A stretch of 64,000 nt of DNA from positions 868,001-932,000 of the forward strand of contig NZ_FXWJ01000001.1 in the NCBI RefSeq assembly GCF_900177795.1, given 5' to 3'. A model generated the notes under the pieces. The model searched no databases. It was not told where the DNA came from and was given only the letters and a program-made list of their open reading frames with translations. Shown piece by piece: positions 7,589-15,126 of the stretch; the stretch's first letter is position 1, and each line of letters begins with the position of its first letter. This stretch comes from Plantibacter elymi (nom. nud.). GTDB lineage: Bacteria > Actinomycetota > Actinomycetes > Actinomycetales > Microbacteriaceae. The translations under genes were made by a program, and so were the position numbers.

Positions 7589-8962
7589 ATGACAACCGCA
7601 TCACTGGCGCGAGCGACGACGCCCGCGGAACTCCGGCGCGTGGCCTTCGCCACCGTCATCGGCACCACGGTCGAGTGGTACGACTTCTTCCTCTACGCGA
7701 GCGCCGCAGGACTCGTCTTCTCGCAGCTCTTCTTCCAGCCGGCGGGACCGCAGGCCGCGCTGCTGCTGTCGTTCGCGACCGTCGGCGTCAGCTTCCTGTT
7801 CCGGCCGCTCGGCGCGTTCGTCGCCGGGCACTTCGGCGACCGCATCGGCCGGAAGAAGATGCTCGTCATCACGCTCTTCCTCATGGGAGCCGCCACGACG
7901 CTCATCGGTCTGCTGCCGACGTACGACCAGATCGGGATCGTCGCCCCCGCCCTGCTCGTGCTCCTGCGTATCCTGCAGGGGCTGTCGACCGGCGGGGAGT
8001 GGGGTGGCGCCGTCCTCATGGCCGTCGAGCACGCCCCCACCGGTCGCCGCGGCCGGTTCGGGGCGTTCCCGCAGATCGGCGTCCCGATCGGTCTCCTCCT
8101 CGCCTCCGGCATGCTCGCCCTCATGACGGGGGTGATCTCGCCCGGCGCGGCGTTCCTCGAATGGGGCTGGCGCATCCCGTTCCTGCTGAGCTTCGTCCTG
8201 ATCATCGTCGGCTACGTCGTGCGCCGGAAGGTCGACGAGAGCCCGGTCTTCGTCGCCCTCGCCCGCAACAAGGAGCGCCGCCGGGTCCCGATCGTCGAGC
8301 TCTTCCGCCACCACTGGCTGCTCGTGCTGCTCGCAGCGCTCACCTTCGCCGGCAACAACGCCGCCGGCTACATGACCACGGGCGGCTACATCCAGAACTA
8401 CGCGACGACGCCGCTCGCCGACGGTGGCCTGGTGGGCATGGAGCGGACGCCGGTGCTGCTCGCGGTGACGGGGTCGGCCATCGTCTGGCTCATCGTCACG
8501 TGGTTCGCGGGTTCACTCTCCGACCGGATCGGCCGACGCAACACCTACATCATCGGTTGGGTCGCGTTCCTGGCCACCGTCTTCGTGCTCTTCCCGCTCG
8601 TCAACACCGGTGACCCGTGGCTGTTGTTCCTCGGGCTCGCGCTGTTCACGATCGGCAACGGCTTCACCTACGGGCCGCAGGCGGCGTACTTCGCCGAACT
8701 GTTCCCCGCGTCGATCCGCTACACGGGTGTGTCGGTCACCTACGCGATCGGGGCCATCCTCGGTGGCGCGTTCGCACCGACGATCGCGACCTGGCTGGTG
8801 CAGGTCACGGGGTCGTCGACGAGTGTCGCGTTCTACATCGCCGGCATGATCGTTATCGCCTTCGCGGCGACCCTCCTCCTGCGTGACCGCACGGGCATCC
8901 CGCTCGGTGGCGAGGCGGAGGACGAGCAGAGCCGTGGTCAGGTCTACGGCGCGCGGAGGTAG
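7589..8962 (+). CDS. MFS transporter, metabolite:H+ symporter (MHS) type
   Basis: 457-residue, 12-helix major-facilitator permease, probably a proton symporter importing the aromatic acid or another dicarboxylate-like substrate of the adjacent pathway. The cytoplasmic loop motif GHFGDRIGRKKML follows helix 2, a second copy SDRIGRRNT lies between the halves, and the N-terminal ATVIGTTVEWYDFFLYASAA is the hallmark of the MHS (shikimate/alpha-ketoglutarate/proline) subfamily. I start at 7589 because AAAGGGG lies about 10 nt upstream; the open frame extends to 7502 but covers the operator. Divergence from hpaH with shared palindromes links it to the hpa genes, but the substrate is inferred. Confidence 0.88.
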   Translation: MTTASLARATTPAELRRVAFATVIGTTVEWYDFFLYASAAGLVFSQLFFQPAGPQAALLLSFATVGVSFLFRPLGAFVAGHFGDRIGRKKMLVITLFLMGAATTLIGLLPTYDQIGIVAPALLVLLRILQGLSTGGEWGGAVLMAVEHAPTGRRGRFGAFPQIGVPIGLLLASGMLALMTGVISPGAAFLEWGWRIPFLLSFVLIIVGYVVRRKVDESPVFVALARNKERRRVPIVELFRHHWLLVLLAALTFAGNNAAGYMTTGGYIQNYATTPLADGGLVGMERTPVLLAVTGSAIVWLIVTWFAGSLSDRIGRRNTYIIGWVAFLATVFVLFPLVNTGDPWLLFLGLALFTIGNGFTYGPQAAYFAELFPASIRYTGVSVTYAIGAILGGAFAPTIATWLVQVTGSSTSVAFYIAGMIVIAFAATLLLRDRTGIPLGGEAEDEQSRGQVYGARR

Positions 8963-8968
8963 CCGCGG

Positions 8969-9667
8969 TCAGACCGACGACGCGATGGTCGCGGCCCCCT
9001 CGATGAGGCGGGCCGCGATCTCGGTTTCGGGTCGGCTGCTGGAGACGTAGACGACCGCGAGGGCTGAGGCCGGCGAGCCGTGCGCGGCGAGCGGCGCGGC
9101 GATGGCGCGGAGGCCGGTGATGACCTCGTCGTGGCTCGACGCCCAGCCCTGTTCGCGGACCACCGCCAGCTCGGCGCGGTGGTCGTCGTCGAGGGCGTCC
9201 GGCCATTGCGACGCAGGCAGCCGGGACGCGATCGCCTTGCCGGGAGCGCCGACGCCGACCGGGTGCCGGGTGCCGGGCCGCTGGGCGATCGACCCCATCG
9301 TGTGCCGTGGCTCGACGCTGACGAGCGTGACGATCTCATCGCCGTCCAGCACGGTGAGGAAGCAGGTCATGCCGAGCTCGTTCGCGATCGCCGTCAGCTC
9401 GGGCAGGGCGGCGGCCTGCAGATCGTGCGAGACGCCGGCGGCGAGGGCTGCCAGGCGCGATCCGAGTGCGATCCGTCCCGTACCGTCGCGGACGACCAGG
9501 CGGTGGTCTTCGAGCGTGCGCAGCAGCCGGTAGGTGACGCTGCGGTGCAGGCCGAGCGTCGCGCTCAGCGCGTCGATCGTGAGCGGGGTGCGCGCGTCGG
9601 CCAGGACCTCGAGGATCCGGATGCCGCGCGAGAGCGTCTGGGAGTGGGCGCTGCTGGCATCGGTCAC
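8969..9667 (-). CDS. IclR-family transcriptional regulator
   Basis: 232 residues. The N-terminal winged helix (residues about 8-65: LSRGIRILEVLADARTPLTIDALSATLGLHRS...) is followed by an IclR effector domain (about 80-230). It converges on the MFS transporter with only 6 bp between the genes. IclR proteins commonly control aromatic catabolism and its transporters, so it may add a second control on this region, but no IclR-type operator was picked out. An alternative is that it acts on genes outside the window. Confidence 0.9.
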   Translation of the reverse strand: MTDASSAHSQTLSRGIRILEVLADARTPLTIDALSATLGLHRSVTYRLLRTLEDHRLVVRDGTGRIALGSRLAALAAGVSHDLQAAALPELTAIANELGMTCFLTVLDGDEIVTLVSVEPRHTMGSIAQRPGTRHPVGVGAPGKAIASRLPASQWPDALDDDHRAELAVVREQGWASSHDEVITGLRAIAAPLAAHGSPASALAVVYVSSSRPETEIAARLIEGAATIASSV

Positions 9668-9691
9668 GCTCCGACCCTATCGACGAGCCCC

Positions 9692-9750
9692 CTGAGTCGC
9701 CCGGATCGGTGCGATTCTTCGTCGAAACCGTGCAGCGTCGGGCGACTCAG
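9692..9750. repeat. Palindromic repeat family A, copy 1
   Basis: About 59 bp, ends CTGAGTCGCCCG and CGGGCGACTCAG, with partly paired interior. It lies between the IclR start and the end of the TolB-like gene. The TGA stop of the TolB-like gene (9747-9749, minus strand) lies inside the right arm. Confidence 0.85.
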
Positions 9751-10631
9751 TCGTCGATCGGGTAGGCGACGAAGGCGAACCGTGAGCTGTCGGGTGCCCA
9801 GCTGTTCACGTTGAGGGTGCCCTGCCCGCCGAACAGCGGGTAGCGGCGGAGCGGGGTCGCCCAGTCGTCGGTCGAGACGAGCCGGACCTCGACGTCGAGG
9901 TCGGCGGGGTGTCCGATCGTGCCGGCGGGGAAGGCGATGTACGAGGCCAGGCGGGCGTCGGGGGAGAGGTGCGGGAACCAGTCGACGGTGTCGCTCACGA
10001 CGAGCTGCTCGAGCTCGCCGCCGCCGTCAGGGATCCGTGCGAGCTGCGCATGGCCCGGGGCCGTGCCGAAGTGTTCCGTGTTGCAGAGCAGCCACCGGCC
10101 GTCGGGCGACCACTCCGGGCCGTCGAGGTGGCCGTCGCCCGTGTCGAGGACGGTGACGGGACCGCCGCCCTCGACCGCCGGAGCGATCGCGAGTCGACCG
10201 GGGTGCTCGAAGCCCTCGAGCTCGACGTACGCGATCCGGGTGCCGTCGGGCGAGACGCCGTGGAGGAAGTGCCACCGGTCGTCGTCGGCGGTGAGCTTCG
10301 TGACCGGCCCACCGGTGAGGGCGCCGCGGTAGATGTGACCGTCCATCGCCGAGAGGAGGATGTGCTCGCCGTCGGGGTCGAGGACGTGGTCGTTGTTGAG
10401 CTCGGGGAGGCCGTGGAAGTCGATCGGCGTGAGCCCTACGGCCGGGTCGTCGACCGTGAGCGCCCAGAGCCGCCCGTTGCCGTTGAGGTACAGCGTCCGG
10501 CCATCGAGGGACCAGTTCGGCGCTTCGACGAGGAGCTCGTCGGTCTCGAAGAGGAGGGCGGGCGCGTCATCGTGCGGCCCGCCGAGCAGGACGCTGGAAC
10601 GCTGGCCGGGGGTGAGGGCGCGGAAGGTCAT
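9747..10631 (-). CDS. TolB-like beta-propeller (PD40 repeat) protein
   Basis: 294 residues of repeated WD40-like PD40 blades: NWSLDGRTLYLNG, VLDPDGEHILLSA, GVSPDGTRIAYVE, EWSPDGRWLLCN, HLSPDARLASYIA and SWAPDSSRFAFVA. There is no signal peptide or membrane segment, so it is probably cytoplasmic, unlike periplasmic TolB of Gram-negatives. Such stand-alone propellers occur in many soil bacteria with unknown ligands. Its stop codon is provided by repeat A copy 1. No functional neighbour is evident. Confidence 0.82.
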   Translation of the reverse strand: MTFRALTPGQRSSVLLGGPHDDAPALLFETDELLVEAPNWSLDGRTLYLNGNGRLWALTVDDPAVGLTPIDFHGLPELNNDHVLDPDGEHILLSAMDGHIYRGALTGGPVTKLTADDDRWHFLHGVSPDGTRIAYVELEGFEHPGRLAIAPAVEGGGPVTVLDTGDGHLDGPEWSPDGRWLLCNTEHFGTAPGHAQLARIPDGGGELEQLVVSDTVDWFPHLSPDARLASYIAFPAGTIGHPADLDVEVRLVSTDDWATPLRRYPLFGGQGTLNVNSWAPDSSRFAFVAYPIDD

Positions 10632-10697
10632 GCGCCCATCGTCCTCCAGTCCGTCGTGATCCGGGAGGACCGTTCCTCCCGGATCAGGATCGGGCGA

Positions 10698-11270
10698 CTA
10701 CTTGACGAGCGCGAACCCCGCGGTCCAGGAGATCTTCTCCGACGCCGCCAACGTGAGCTGCAGGAAGCCGATCGCCTCGAGTTCGTGGGCGCGCTTGAGG
10801 GACCCGGCGTCGACGGCCTCGAGACCACCGTCGGTCACGAGCTGCTGGAGTGCGGCCTTGGCGTCGGCGTCGTCCCCGGCGATGAGGACCGTGGTGGCCA
10901 CATCGCCGACCTGCTTCGCGGCGAGGGTCGCGGCGAAGTTCGTGTTGAAGGCCTTGAGGACGTGGGAGCTCGGGAGCTTCGCCTGCAGTTCCGCTGCGGC
11001 CGAACTGCCGGCGGGGACGGTGAGGGCGTCGAAGGTCGAGAAGTCGAGGGGGTTGGTGATGTCGACGACGACCTTGCCCGCGAGCTGGTCGGCGTACTGC
11101 TCGACGATCGTCGCGAGGGCCGGGTAGGGGACCGCGAGGACGACGACGTCGCCGGTGATCGTGCCGGTCTCGGCCGACCCGAGGTGGTCGACGGAGGCGC
11201 CGCCTGCTGCGAGGACGCCGGCGATGGCGCTTCCCATGTTGCCGGTTCCGAAGATGGTGACGTTCGTCAT
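10698..11270 (-). CDS. NADPH-dependent F420 reductase-like NAD(P)-binding protein
   Basis: 190 residues with an N-terminal Rossmann motif (FGTGNMGSAIAGVLAAGG, residues about 6-23) and the substrate-loop segment DITNPLDFSTFDALTVPAGSSAAAEL typical of the NADP oxidoreductase/coenzyme-F420-dependent family. In organisms without F420 these proteins often act as flavin- or quinone-type reductases induced by stress. The start at 11270 follows AAGGAG at 8 nt. It is divergent from a MarR gene, with two palindromes between them, so it is probably the MarR target. Confidence 0.86.
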   Translation of the reverse strand: MTNVTIFGTGNMGSAIAGVLAAGGASVDHLGSAETGTITGDVVVLAVPYPALATIVEQYADQLAGKVVVDITNPLDFSTFDALTVPAGSSAAAELQAKLPSSHVLKAFNTNFAATLAAKQVGDVATTVLIAGDDADAKAALQQLVTDGGLEAVDAGSLKRAHELEAIGFLQLTLAASEKISWTAGFALVK

Positions 11271-11312
11271 GACGATGCTCCTTCTCGTGGCCGCCTGGTC
11301 ACGGGTCAATTG

Positions 11313-11359
11313 GTTGTTGGTACAACTAACGTAACACCGGTTAGTTGTACGCGCAACTA
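11313..11359. promoter_or_regulatory. Two candidate MarR operators (GTTGT/ACAAC and TAGTTG/CAACTA)
   Basis: Palindrome GTTGT-TGGT-ACAAC at 11313-11326 and palindrome TAGTTG-TACGCG-CAACTA at 11342-11359 lie between the reductase and MarR genes. Both share the element GTTGTAC/CAACTA in related orientation. The second abuts the predicted -10 of the marR gene, so binding would give autorepression. Confidence 0.7.
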
Positions 11360-11363
11360 TTGC

Positions 11364-11369
11364 TACGCT
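11364..11369 (+). promoter_or_regulatory. -10 element of a probable leaderless marR transcript
   Basis: TACGCT lies 6 nt before the ATG at 11376. The purine-rich GGAGG is only 1 nt from the ATG, too close for a normal ribosome binding site. Confidence 0.5.
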
Positions 11370-11375
11370 GGAGGC

Positions 11376-11858
11376 ATGACCGACACGCGATGGCTGAGCG
11401 ACGACGAGCAACGCTCCTGGGTGCGCTTCGCCGCGGTGCTCGAACTCCTGCCGGCCGCGCTCGACCTCCAGCTCACGCGGGACGAGCACCTGACGCACTT
11501 CGACTACTTCACGCTCGCGATGCTGTCCGAGACCCCGGGCCGCACGCTGCGCACCTCGGCGCTCGCGGCCCGGACGAACGCGACGCTGCCCCGCTTGTCG
11601 CGGGTGCTGACGCGCTTGGAGGAGGCCGGCTTCGTGGCGCGGACACCGTGCCCGGAGGATCGACGGGCGACGAACGTGACGCTCACCGATGCAGGCTGGG
11701 ACAAGGTCGTCCAGGCTGCGCCGGGCCACGTCGAGCATGTGCGGTCGCTCGTGCTCGACGCACTGACGCCGACGCAGATCGAGCAGCTCGGCGAGATCTC
11801 CGCAGCCCTCCTGACGAAGCTCGACCCCGACGGGCGGATGTTCGCCAGCGAGGCCTGA
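11376..11858 (+). CDS. MarR-family regulator
   Basis: 160-residue MarR winged-helix protein (LSETPGRTLRTSALAARTNATLPRLSRVLTRLEEAGFVART with the wing PEDRRATNVTLTDAG). It is divergent from the F420-type reductase gene, and two palindromes sit in the 105-bp gap, so autoregulation and control of the reductase are likely. Effector unknown. The start at 11376 has no usable Shine-Dalgarno spacing but sits 6 nt after a -10-like hexamer, suggesting leaderless translation. Confidence 0.88.
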   Translation: MTDTRWLSDDEQRSWVRFAAVLELLPAALDLQLTRDEHLTHFDYFTLAMLSETPGRTLRTSALAARTNATLPRLSRVLTRLEEAGFVARTPCPEDRRATNVTLTDAGWDKVVQAAPGHVEHVRSLVLDALTPTQIEQLGEISAALLTKLDPDGRMFASEA

Positions 11859-11952
11859 TCTCCGTCACCTGGGGGATTCGCGGCGCTCGAGGGCTGCGTA
11901 GCGTGGGGCTCGACGTCGTGGACACCACCGAGCGCGACGCGGATCGGAGCGA

Positions 11953-12237
11953 ATGATGACCGGATCGACGCAGCCCGAGCCTGCACCACGCGGGGACGAG
12001 GTGCCCCAGGACGGTCCAGCCTCGGCGGAGCCCGAATCGACGCCACCGCCCACCTCGCTCAACGGTGGGACGACTTCCGTCTGGTACTTCGTCGGCGCCA
12101 CGTTCCTCTTCGCCGGACCCCTGATCTTCGGTGTCGACGACTTCGGGTTCTTCCGGATCATCACCCTCGTCCTCGGGGCGGTCGTCATGGTCGCCGGGTT
12201 CGTCGTGCTGCGACGTGAGAGCGGCAAGCGGTCCTGA
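11953..12237 (+). CDS. Small membrane protein with two helices
   Basis: 94 residues. The first ~40 are acidic and proline-rich (probably disordered); two hydrophobic helices follow (about 44-60, VWYFVGATFLFAGPLIFG, and about 66-84, FRIITLVLGAVVMVAGFVVL), with a short basic tail. This layout is common among uncharacterised actinobacterial membrane proteins, and I do not recognise a named family. Two ATGs are adjacent (11953, 11956), with GGAG a few bases upstream. No operon partner is evident. Confidence 0.72.
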   Translation: MMTGSTQPEPAPRGDEVPQDGPASAEPESTPPPTSLNGGTTSVWYFVGATFLFAGPLIFGVDDFGFFRIITLVLGAVVMVAGFVVLRRESGKRS

Positions 12238-12256
12238 GGGCGCTGACGCCGGGTTG

Positions 12257-12336
12257 GCCCGCCAACTGTTCAACCGGCGAGCCGTTCAGCCCGCCAACCG
12301 TTCAGCCGGCGGGCCGTTCAACCGGCGAGGCCGTCA
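12257..12336. repeat. Five tandem copies of a 16-bp unit
   Basis: Units run 12257-12272, -12288, -12304, -12320 and -12336 with consensus close to RCCSGCSARCCGTTCA. Units 1 and 3, and units 2, 4 and 5, are most alike, giving an apparent 32-bp period; GCCGGC and GCCCGCC pieces can also pair. The last unit ends in TCA, which is the stop codon of the minus-strand aminotransferase gene. Confidence 0.85.
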
Positions 12337-13542
12337 GCCCGCGAGGAAGGCCCTGATGCCGTCGAGCAGGCGGTCGACGTCCTCGTCCGAGGTGTACGGG
12401 GCGACGCCGACCCGAAGGCCGCCGACGTCGTCGAGGCCCAGCGCCGCGAACGGCTCGACCGCGTAGAACGAGCCCGCCGGTGCGAGGACGTCGCGTGCGG
12501 CGAGGAACGCGGCCGCGTCGGCTGCACGCCTGCCCGGGAACGTCATGAACAGCGTCGCCGTGCGCTCGGCGGCTCGCGAGTGCAGCTCGACGAGCGGGCC
12601 GAGCTCCGCGAGGGCATCCTCGATGCGGGTGCGCAGCGCGAGTTCCCGTTCGTGGACGGCCGCGGCGGAGGCCACCAGACGGTCGCGTCTCGTCGTGGCG
12701 TCACCGGGGTCGATCGATGCGAGCACGCCGATGGCCGCCGTCACGCCGGCCATGAGCTCGTAGGGCAGCGTGCCGAACTCGAAGCGTTCGGGCACCACGT
12801 TCGTCGACGGCAGCAGCTTGTCGGGGTGGATCGACTCGAGCAGCGCGGGCGACGCGGCGAGGACACCGCAGTGCGGCCCGAAGAACTTGTACGGCGAGCA
12901 GACGAAGAAGTCGGCACCGAGGGCGTCGACGTCGACGACGTGGTGCGCTGTGTAGTGGACGCCGTCGACCCAGACGAGCGCGCCGACCGCGTGCGCCCGG
13001 TCGGCGATCGTCCGCACCGGCGGGATGGTGCCGAGGAGGTTCGACGCTGCGGTCACGGCGACGAGCCGGGTGCGCTCGCCGAGGGTCGCGTCGAGCGACT
13101 CGAGGTCGAGCTCGCCGGTCGCGGCATCGAGCTCGATCCAGCGCACCGTCGCGCCGGCGCGTTCCGCGGCCTGGACCCACGGGCGGACGTTCGCGTCGTG
13201 GTCCAGCCGGGACACCACCACCTCGTCGCCCGCCGTCCAGCCGCGGGACAGGTGCTTCGCGAAGTCGTAGGTGAGCTGGGTCGCGCTGCGACCGTAGACG
13301 ATGCCGCTCGGGTCGGCGGCGAGGAGGTCCGCCATCGCAGCGCGGAAGGCGACGACCGCGTCGTCAGCCCGTCGTTCGGAGGCGACCGAGGTTCCTCGGT
13401 TCGAGAGCGGGCCCGTCAGGGTGTCGAGGATGGCCTGGCCGACGGCGAGCGGCGTCTGGGTGCCGCCGGGGCCGTCGAAGTGGGCGATGCCCGAGGCGAG
13501 GGAGGGGAACGCGGTGCGGAGGAGGGCGACGTCGAGGGTCAT
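12334..13542 (-). CDS. Class V aminotransferase, cysteine-desulfurase-like
   Basis: 402-residue PLP enzyme resembling SufS/CsdA but of the divergent 'cysteine desulfurase-like' branch. The PLP lysine is in SPYKFFGPHCG, the PLP-contacting Asp/His in VDGVHYTAHHVVD, and the N-terminal FDGPGGTQTPLAV matches this branch. The cysteine nucleophile region of true SufS proteins is not obvious, so sulfur transfer is not certain. No suf genes are nearby. The stop codon lies within the 16-bp tandem repeat. Confidence 0.84.
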   Translation of the reverse strand: MTLDVALLRTAFPSLASGIAHFDGPGGTQTPLAVGQAILDTLTGPLSNRGTSVASERRADDAVVAFRAAMADLLAADPSGIVYGRSATQLTYDFAKHLSRGWTAGDEVVVSRLDHDANVRPWVQAAERAGATVRWIELDAATGELDLESLDATLGERTRLVAVTAASNLLGTIPPVRTIADRAHAVGALVWVDGVHYTAHHVVDVDALGADFFVCSPYKFFGPHCGVLAASPALLESIHPDKLLPSTNVVPERFEFGTLPYELMAGVTAAIGVLASIDPGDATTRRDRLVASAAAVHERELALRTRIEDALAELGPLVELHSRAAERTATLFMTFPGRRAADAAAFLAARDVLAPAGSFYAVEPFAALGLDDVGGLRVGVAPYTSDEDVDRLLDGIRAFLAG

Positions 13543-13869
13543 GCGTCCATCCTGCCGCGCCAGGAGCCTGAACGTGCGGACCAGGGGAGCGAGCGCGCCA
13601 TCGCTTGATACAGTGCCTGTGTGTCCATGCTCATCGCTCCGCCCCGTGTCGGGCGTCTGGAGGTCGTCGGCGTCCGCAACGCCGGCCCGAGAGAGCAGCG
13701 CACCCGGTCGACCACCTCACCCACCCGGTGAGGACGTCGGCCTCGTCCATCGCGCTCGTCCGAGCGACGACGACGGGGCCGCGCACCCTGACGCACCCAC
13801 CGCAGCGCATCGACGCGCGGAGGGTCTCTCCGCCGTCTCCACGACGGCCCAGCCGAAACCGGTGAACCC
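13543..13869. other. 327-bp intergenic stretch with one possible tiny ORF
   Basis: This separates the aminotransferase start from the FBP-type gene. It contains a -10-like TACAGT (13609-13614) 6 nt before a GTG at 13621 and a 36-codon frame ending at 13731. The rest shows no clear gene, repeat or terminator. Confidence 0.5.
13621..13731 (+). CDS. Possible 36-residue leader peptide (leaderless GTG start)
   Basis: The GTG at 13621 is placed exactly like the leaderless starts elsewhere in the window, 6 nt after TACAGT. The frame reads VSMLIAPPRV... and ends TGA at 13731, 138 bp before the FBP-type gene. FusB-type genes in staphylococci are preceded by short attenuating leader peptides, so a regulatory leader is conceivable here. 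The composition is Arg/Thr/Pro-rich and nothing else supports coding. Confidence 0.25.
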   Translation: MSMLIAPPRVGRLEVVGVRNAGPREQRTRSTTSPTR

Positions 13870-14364
13870 ATGATCCCCCTGAACGAATCCCAGATCCGAG
13901 CCTCCTTCGTCAACGCGTCGCGCAAGGAGGTCAGTGACGTGAGCCTGCCCGTCGACTTCGACACGCTCGACTTCGAGGTGCGTGACTTCCTCGGGTGGCG
14001 CGACAAGAAGCTGCCGCGACGCGCGTACGTGGTCACGATCGTCGACGGCGAACCCGTCGGCATCCTGCTCCGGCAGGCCGACGCGGCACCCCGCACCCGG
14101 CCGCAGTGCGCGTGGTGCCAGGACATCACGCTCAGCAACGACGTCGTGTTCTACAGCGCGAAGCGGGCCGGACAGGCCGGCAAGAACGGCGACACCGTCG
14201 GCACGCTCGTCTGCGCCGACTTCCAGTGCTCGGCCAACGTGCGGAAGCTGCCACCGCTCGCCTACGTCGGTTTCGACGCGGAGGCGGCCCGCCAGGAGCG
14301 CATCGCGACGCTCAGCGTCCGCGCCGCGTCCTTCGCCTCCTCGGTCCTGAACGGCGTCGGCTGA
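13870..14364 (+). CDS. FBP (FusB/FusC-like, EF-G-binding) domain protein
   Basis: 164 residues matching the fibronectin-binding/FusB-type family: an N-terminal helical part (MIPLNESQIRASFVNASRKEV) and a C-terminal four-cysteine zinc finger, CAWC ... CADFQC (residues about 78-120). FusB proteins bind elongation factor G and rescue it from fusidic acid. Actinobacterial homologues are widespread and mostly uncharacterised, so resistance is not proven. It converges on a TetR gene with repeat A copy 2 between them. Confidence 0.85.
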   Translation: MIPLNESQIRASFVNASRKEVSDVSLPVDFDTLDFEVRDFLGWRDKKLPRRAYVVTIVDGEPVGILLRQADAAPRTRPQCAWCQDITLSNDVVFYSAKRAGQAGKNGDTVGTLVCADFQCSANVRKLPPLAYVGFDAEAARQERIATLSVRAASFASSVLNGVG

Positions 14365-14368
14365 CCCG

Positions 14369-14426
14369 CTGAGTCGCCCGGGTCTGCACGAAATCCAGTG
14401 ATTTTCGCGCAGATTCGGGCGACTCA
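14369..14426. repeat. Palindromic repeat family A, copy 2
   Basis: 58-bp almost complete palindrome between convergent genes. It differs from copy 4 (16909) at only one base (CCGGGTCTG versus CCGGATCTG), although they lie 2.5 kb apart. The tetR stop (TGA, minus, 14424-14426) is inside its right arm. Confidence 0.9.
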
Positions 14427-15029
14427 AGGCTCGGGAGTCAGGCCCCGCCAGAAGACGCCGACGGCGCTCGTCACGAGGTCGTCGGCCGGGACGCCGTCGA
14501 GCAGGCCGCCAGAGGCGAGCGCGGCGATGCCGTGGAAGGTCGCGAACGCGACGAGCGCGATGTGGTGCGGATCGCCGGCGGTGATCGCCCGGATCTCCTG
14601 CCCGGCGGTGACGACCCGGACGACGATCTCCATCGAGGCGTGACCGGCGGCGAGCAGCTCCTCCCGGGCATCGGGCGCGTGCTTGAGGCCGAACATGAGC
14701 GAGAGGAGGGTCGGCTGAGCGAGCGCGAAGCCGACGTACGCTCGGGCCAGTGCGCCGACCTGTTCGCGGGCACCTGCCGACGACGTGACCTCGGCTTCGG
14801 TCGCCCGCTCGAGCGCCGCGGAGAGACGACGGAAACCGTCTTCGGCGAGCGCGTCGAGGAGGGCCTGCTTGTCGCGGAAATGTCGGCTCGGCGCCGCGTG
14901 GCTGACGCCGGCATCGCGGGCGAGGCGGCGCAGCGACAGCTCGTCGACGCCGTCCGTCTCGAGGCTGGCTGCGGCGGCCTCGAGGAGCGTCCGGCGGAGG
15001 TCTCCGTGGTGATAGGGCTGGGCTGACAC
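14424..15029 (-). CDS. TetR-family regulator
   Basis: 201 residues. The N-terminal HTH (residues 5-55) begins with the YHHGDLRRTLLEAA signature, and the C-terminal ligand domain resembles the WHG type (AQPTLLSLMFG). It is divergent from a short-chain dehydrogenase gene, and two similar 17-bp palindromes lie between them, so it probably represses itself and the dehydrogenase. Ligand unknown. Its stop codon is within repeat A copy 2. Confidence 0.9.
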   Translation of the reverse strand: MSAQPYHHGDLRRTLLEAAAASLETDGVDELSLRRLARDAGVSHAAPSRHFRDKQALLDALAEDGFRRLSAALERATEAEVTSSAGAREQVGALARAYVGFALAQPTLLSLMFGLKHAPDAREELLAAGHASMEIVVRVVTAGQEIRAITAGDPHHIALVAFATFHGIAALASGGLLDGVPADDLVTSAVGVFWRGLTPEP

Positions 15030-15047
15030 GAGACGAGCCTACCGCCA

Positions 15048-15097
15048 TGTTGACATTGACAACACGAGCAGAGACGGTGATGATGTCACTGACAACA
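15048..15097. promoter_or_regulatory. Tandem TetR operators (TGTTGACATTGACAACA and a relative)
   Basis: TGTTGACATTGACAACA at 15048-15064 and TGATGTCACTGACAACA at 15081-15097 share 13 of 17 bases. Their centres are 33 bp apart, about three helical turns. They lie between the tetR and SDR genes, the usual place for TetR autoregulation. Confidence 0.75.
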
Positions 15098-15126
15098 TTC
15101 GTGTACTGCCAGCTGAAGGATTCCCC

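Noticed and set aside
9909-11858. 649-codon plus-strand frame covering the TolB-like and reductase genes
   Set aside because: Only its last 160 codons (from 11376) encode a recognisable protein (MarR); the rest is antisense to real genes.
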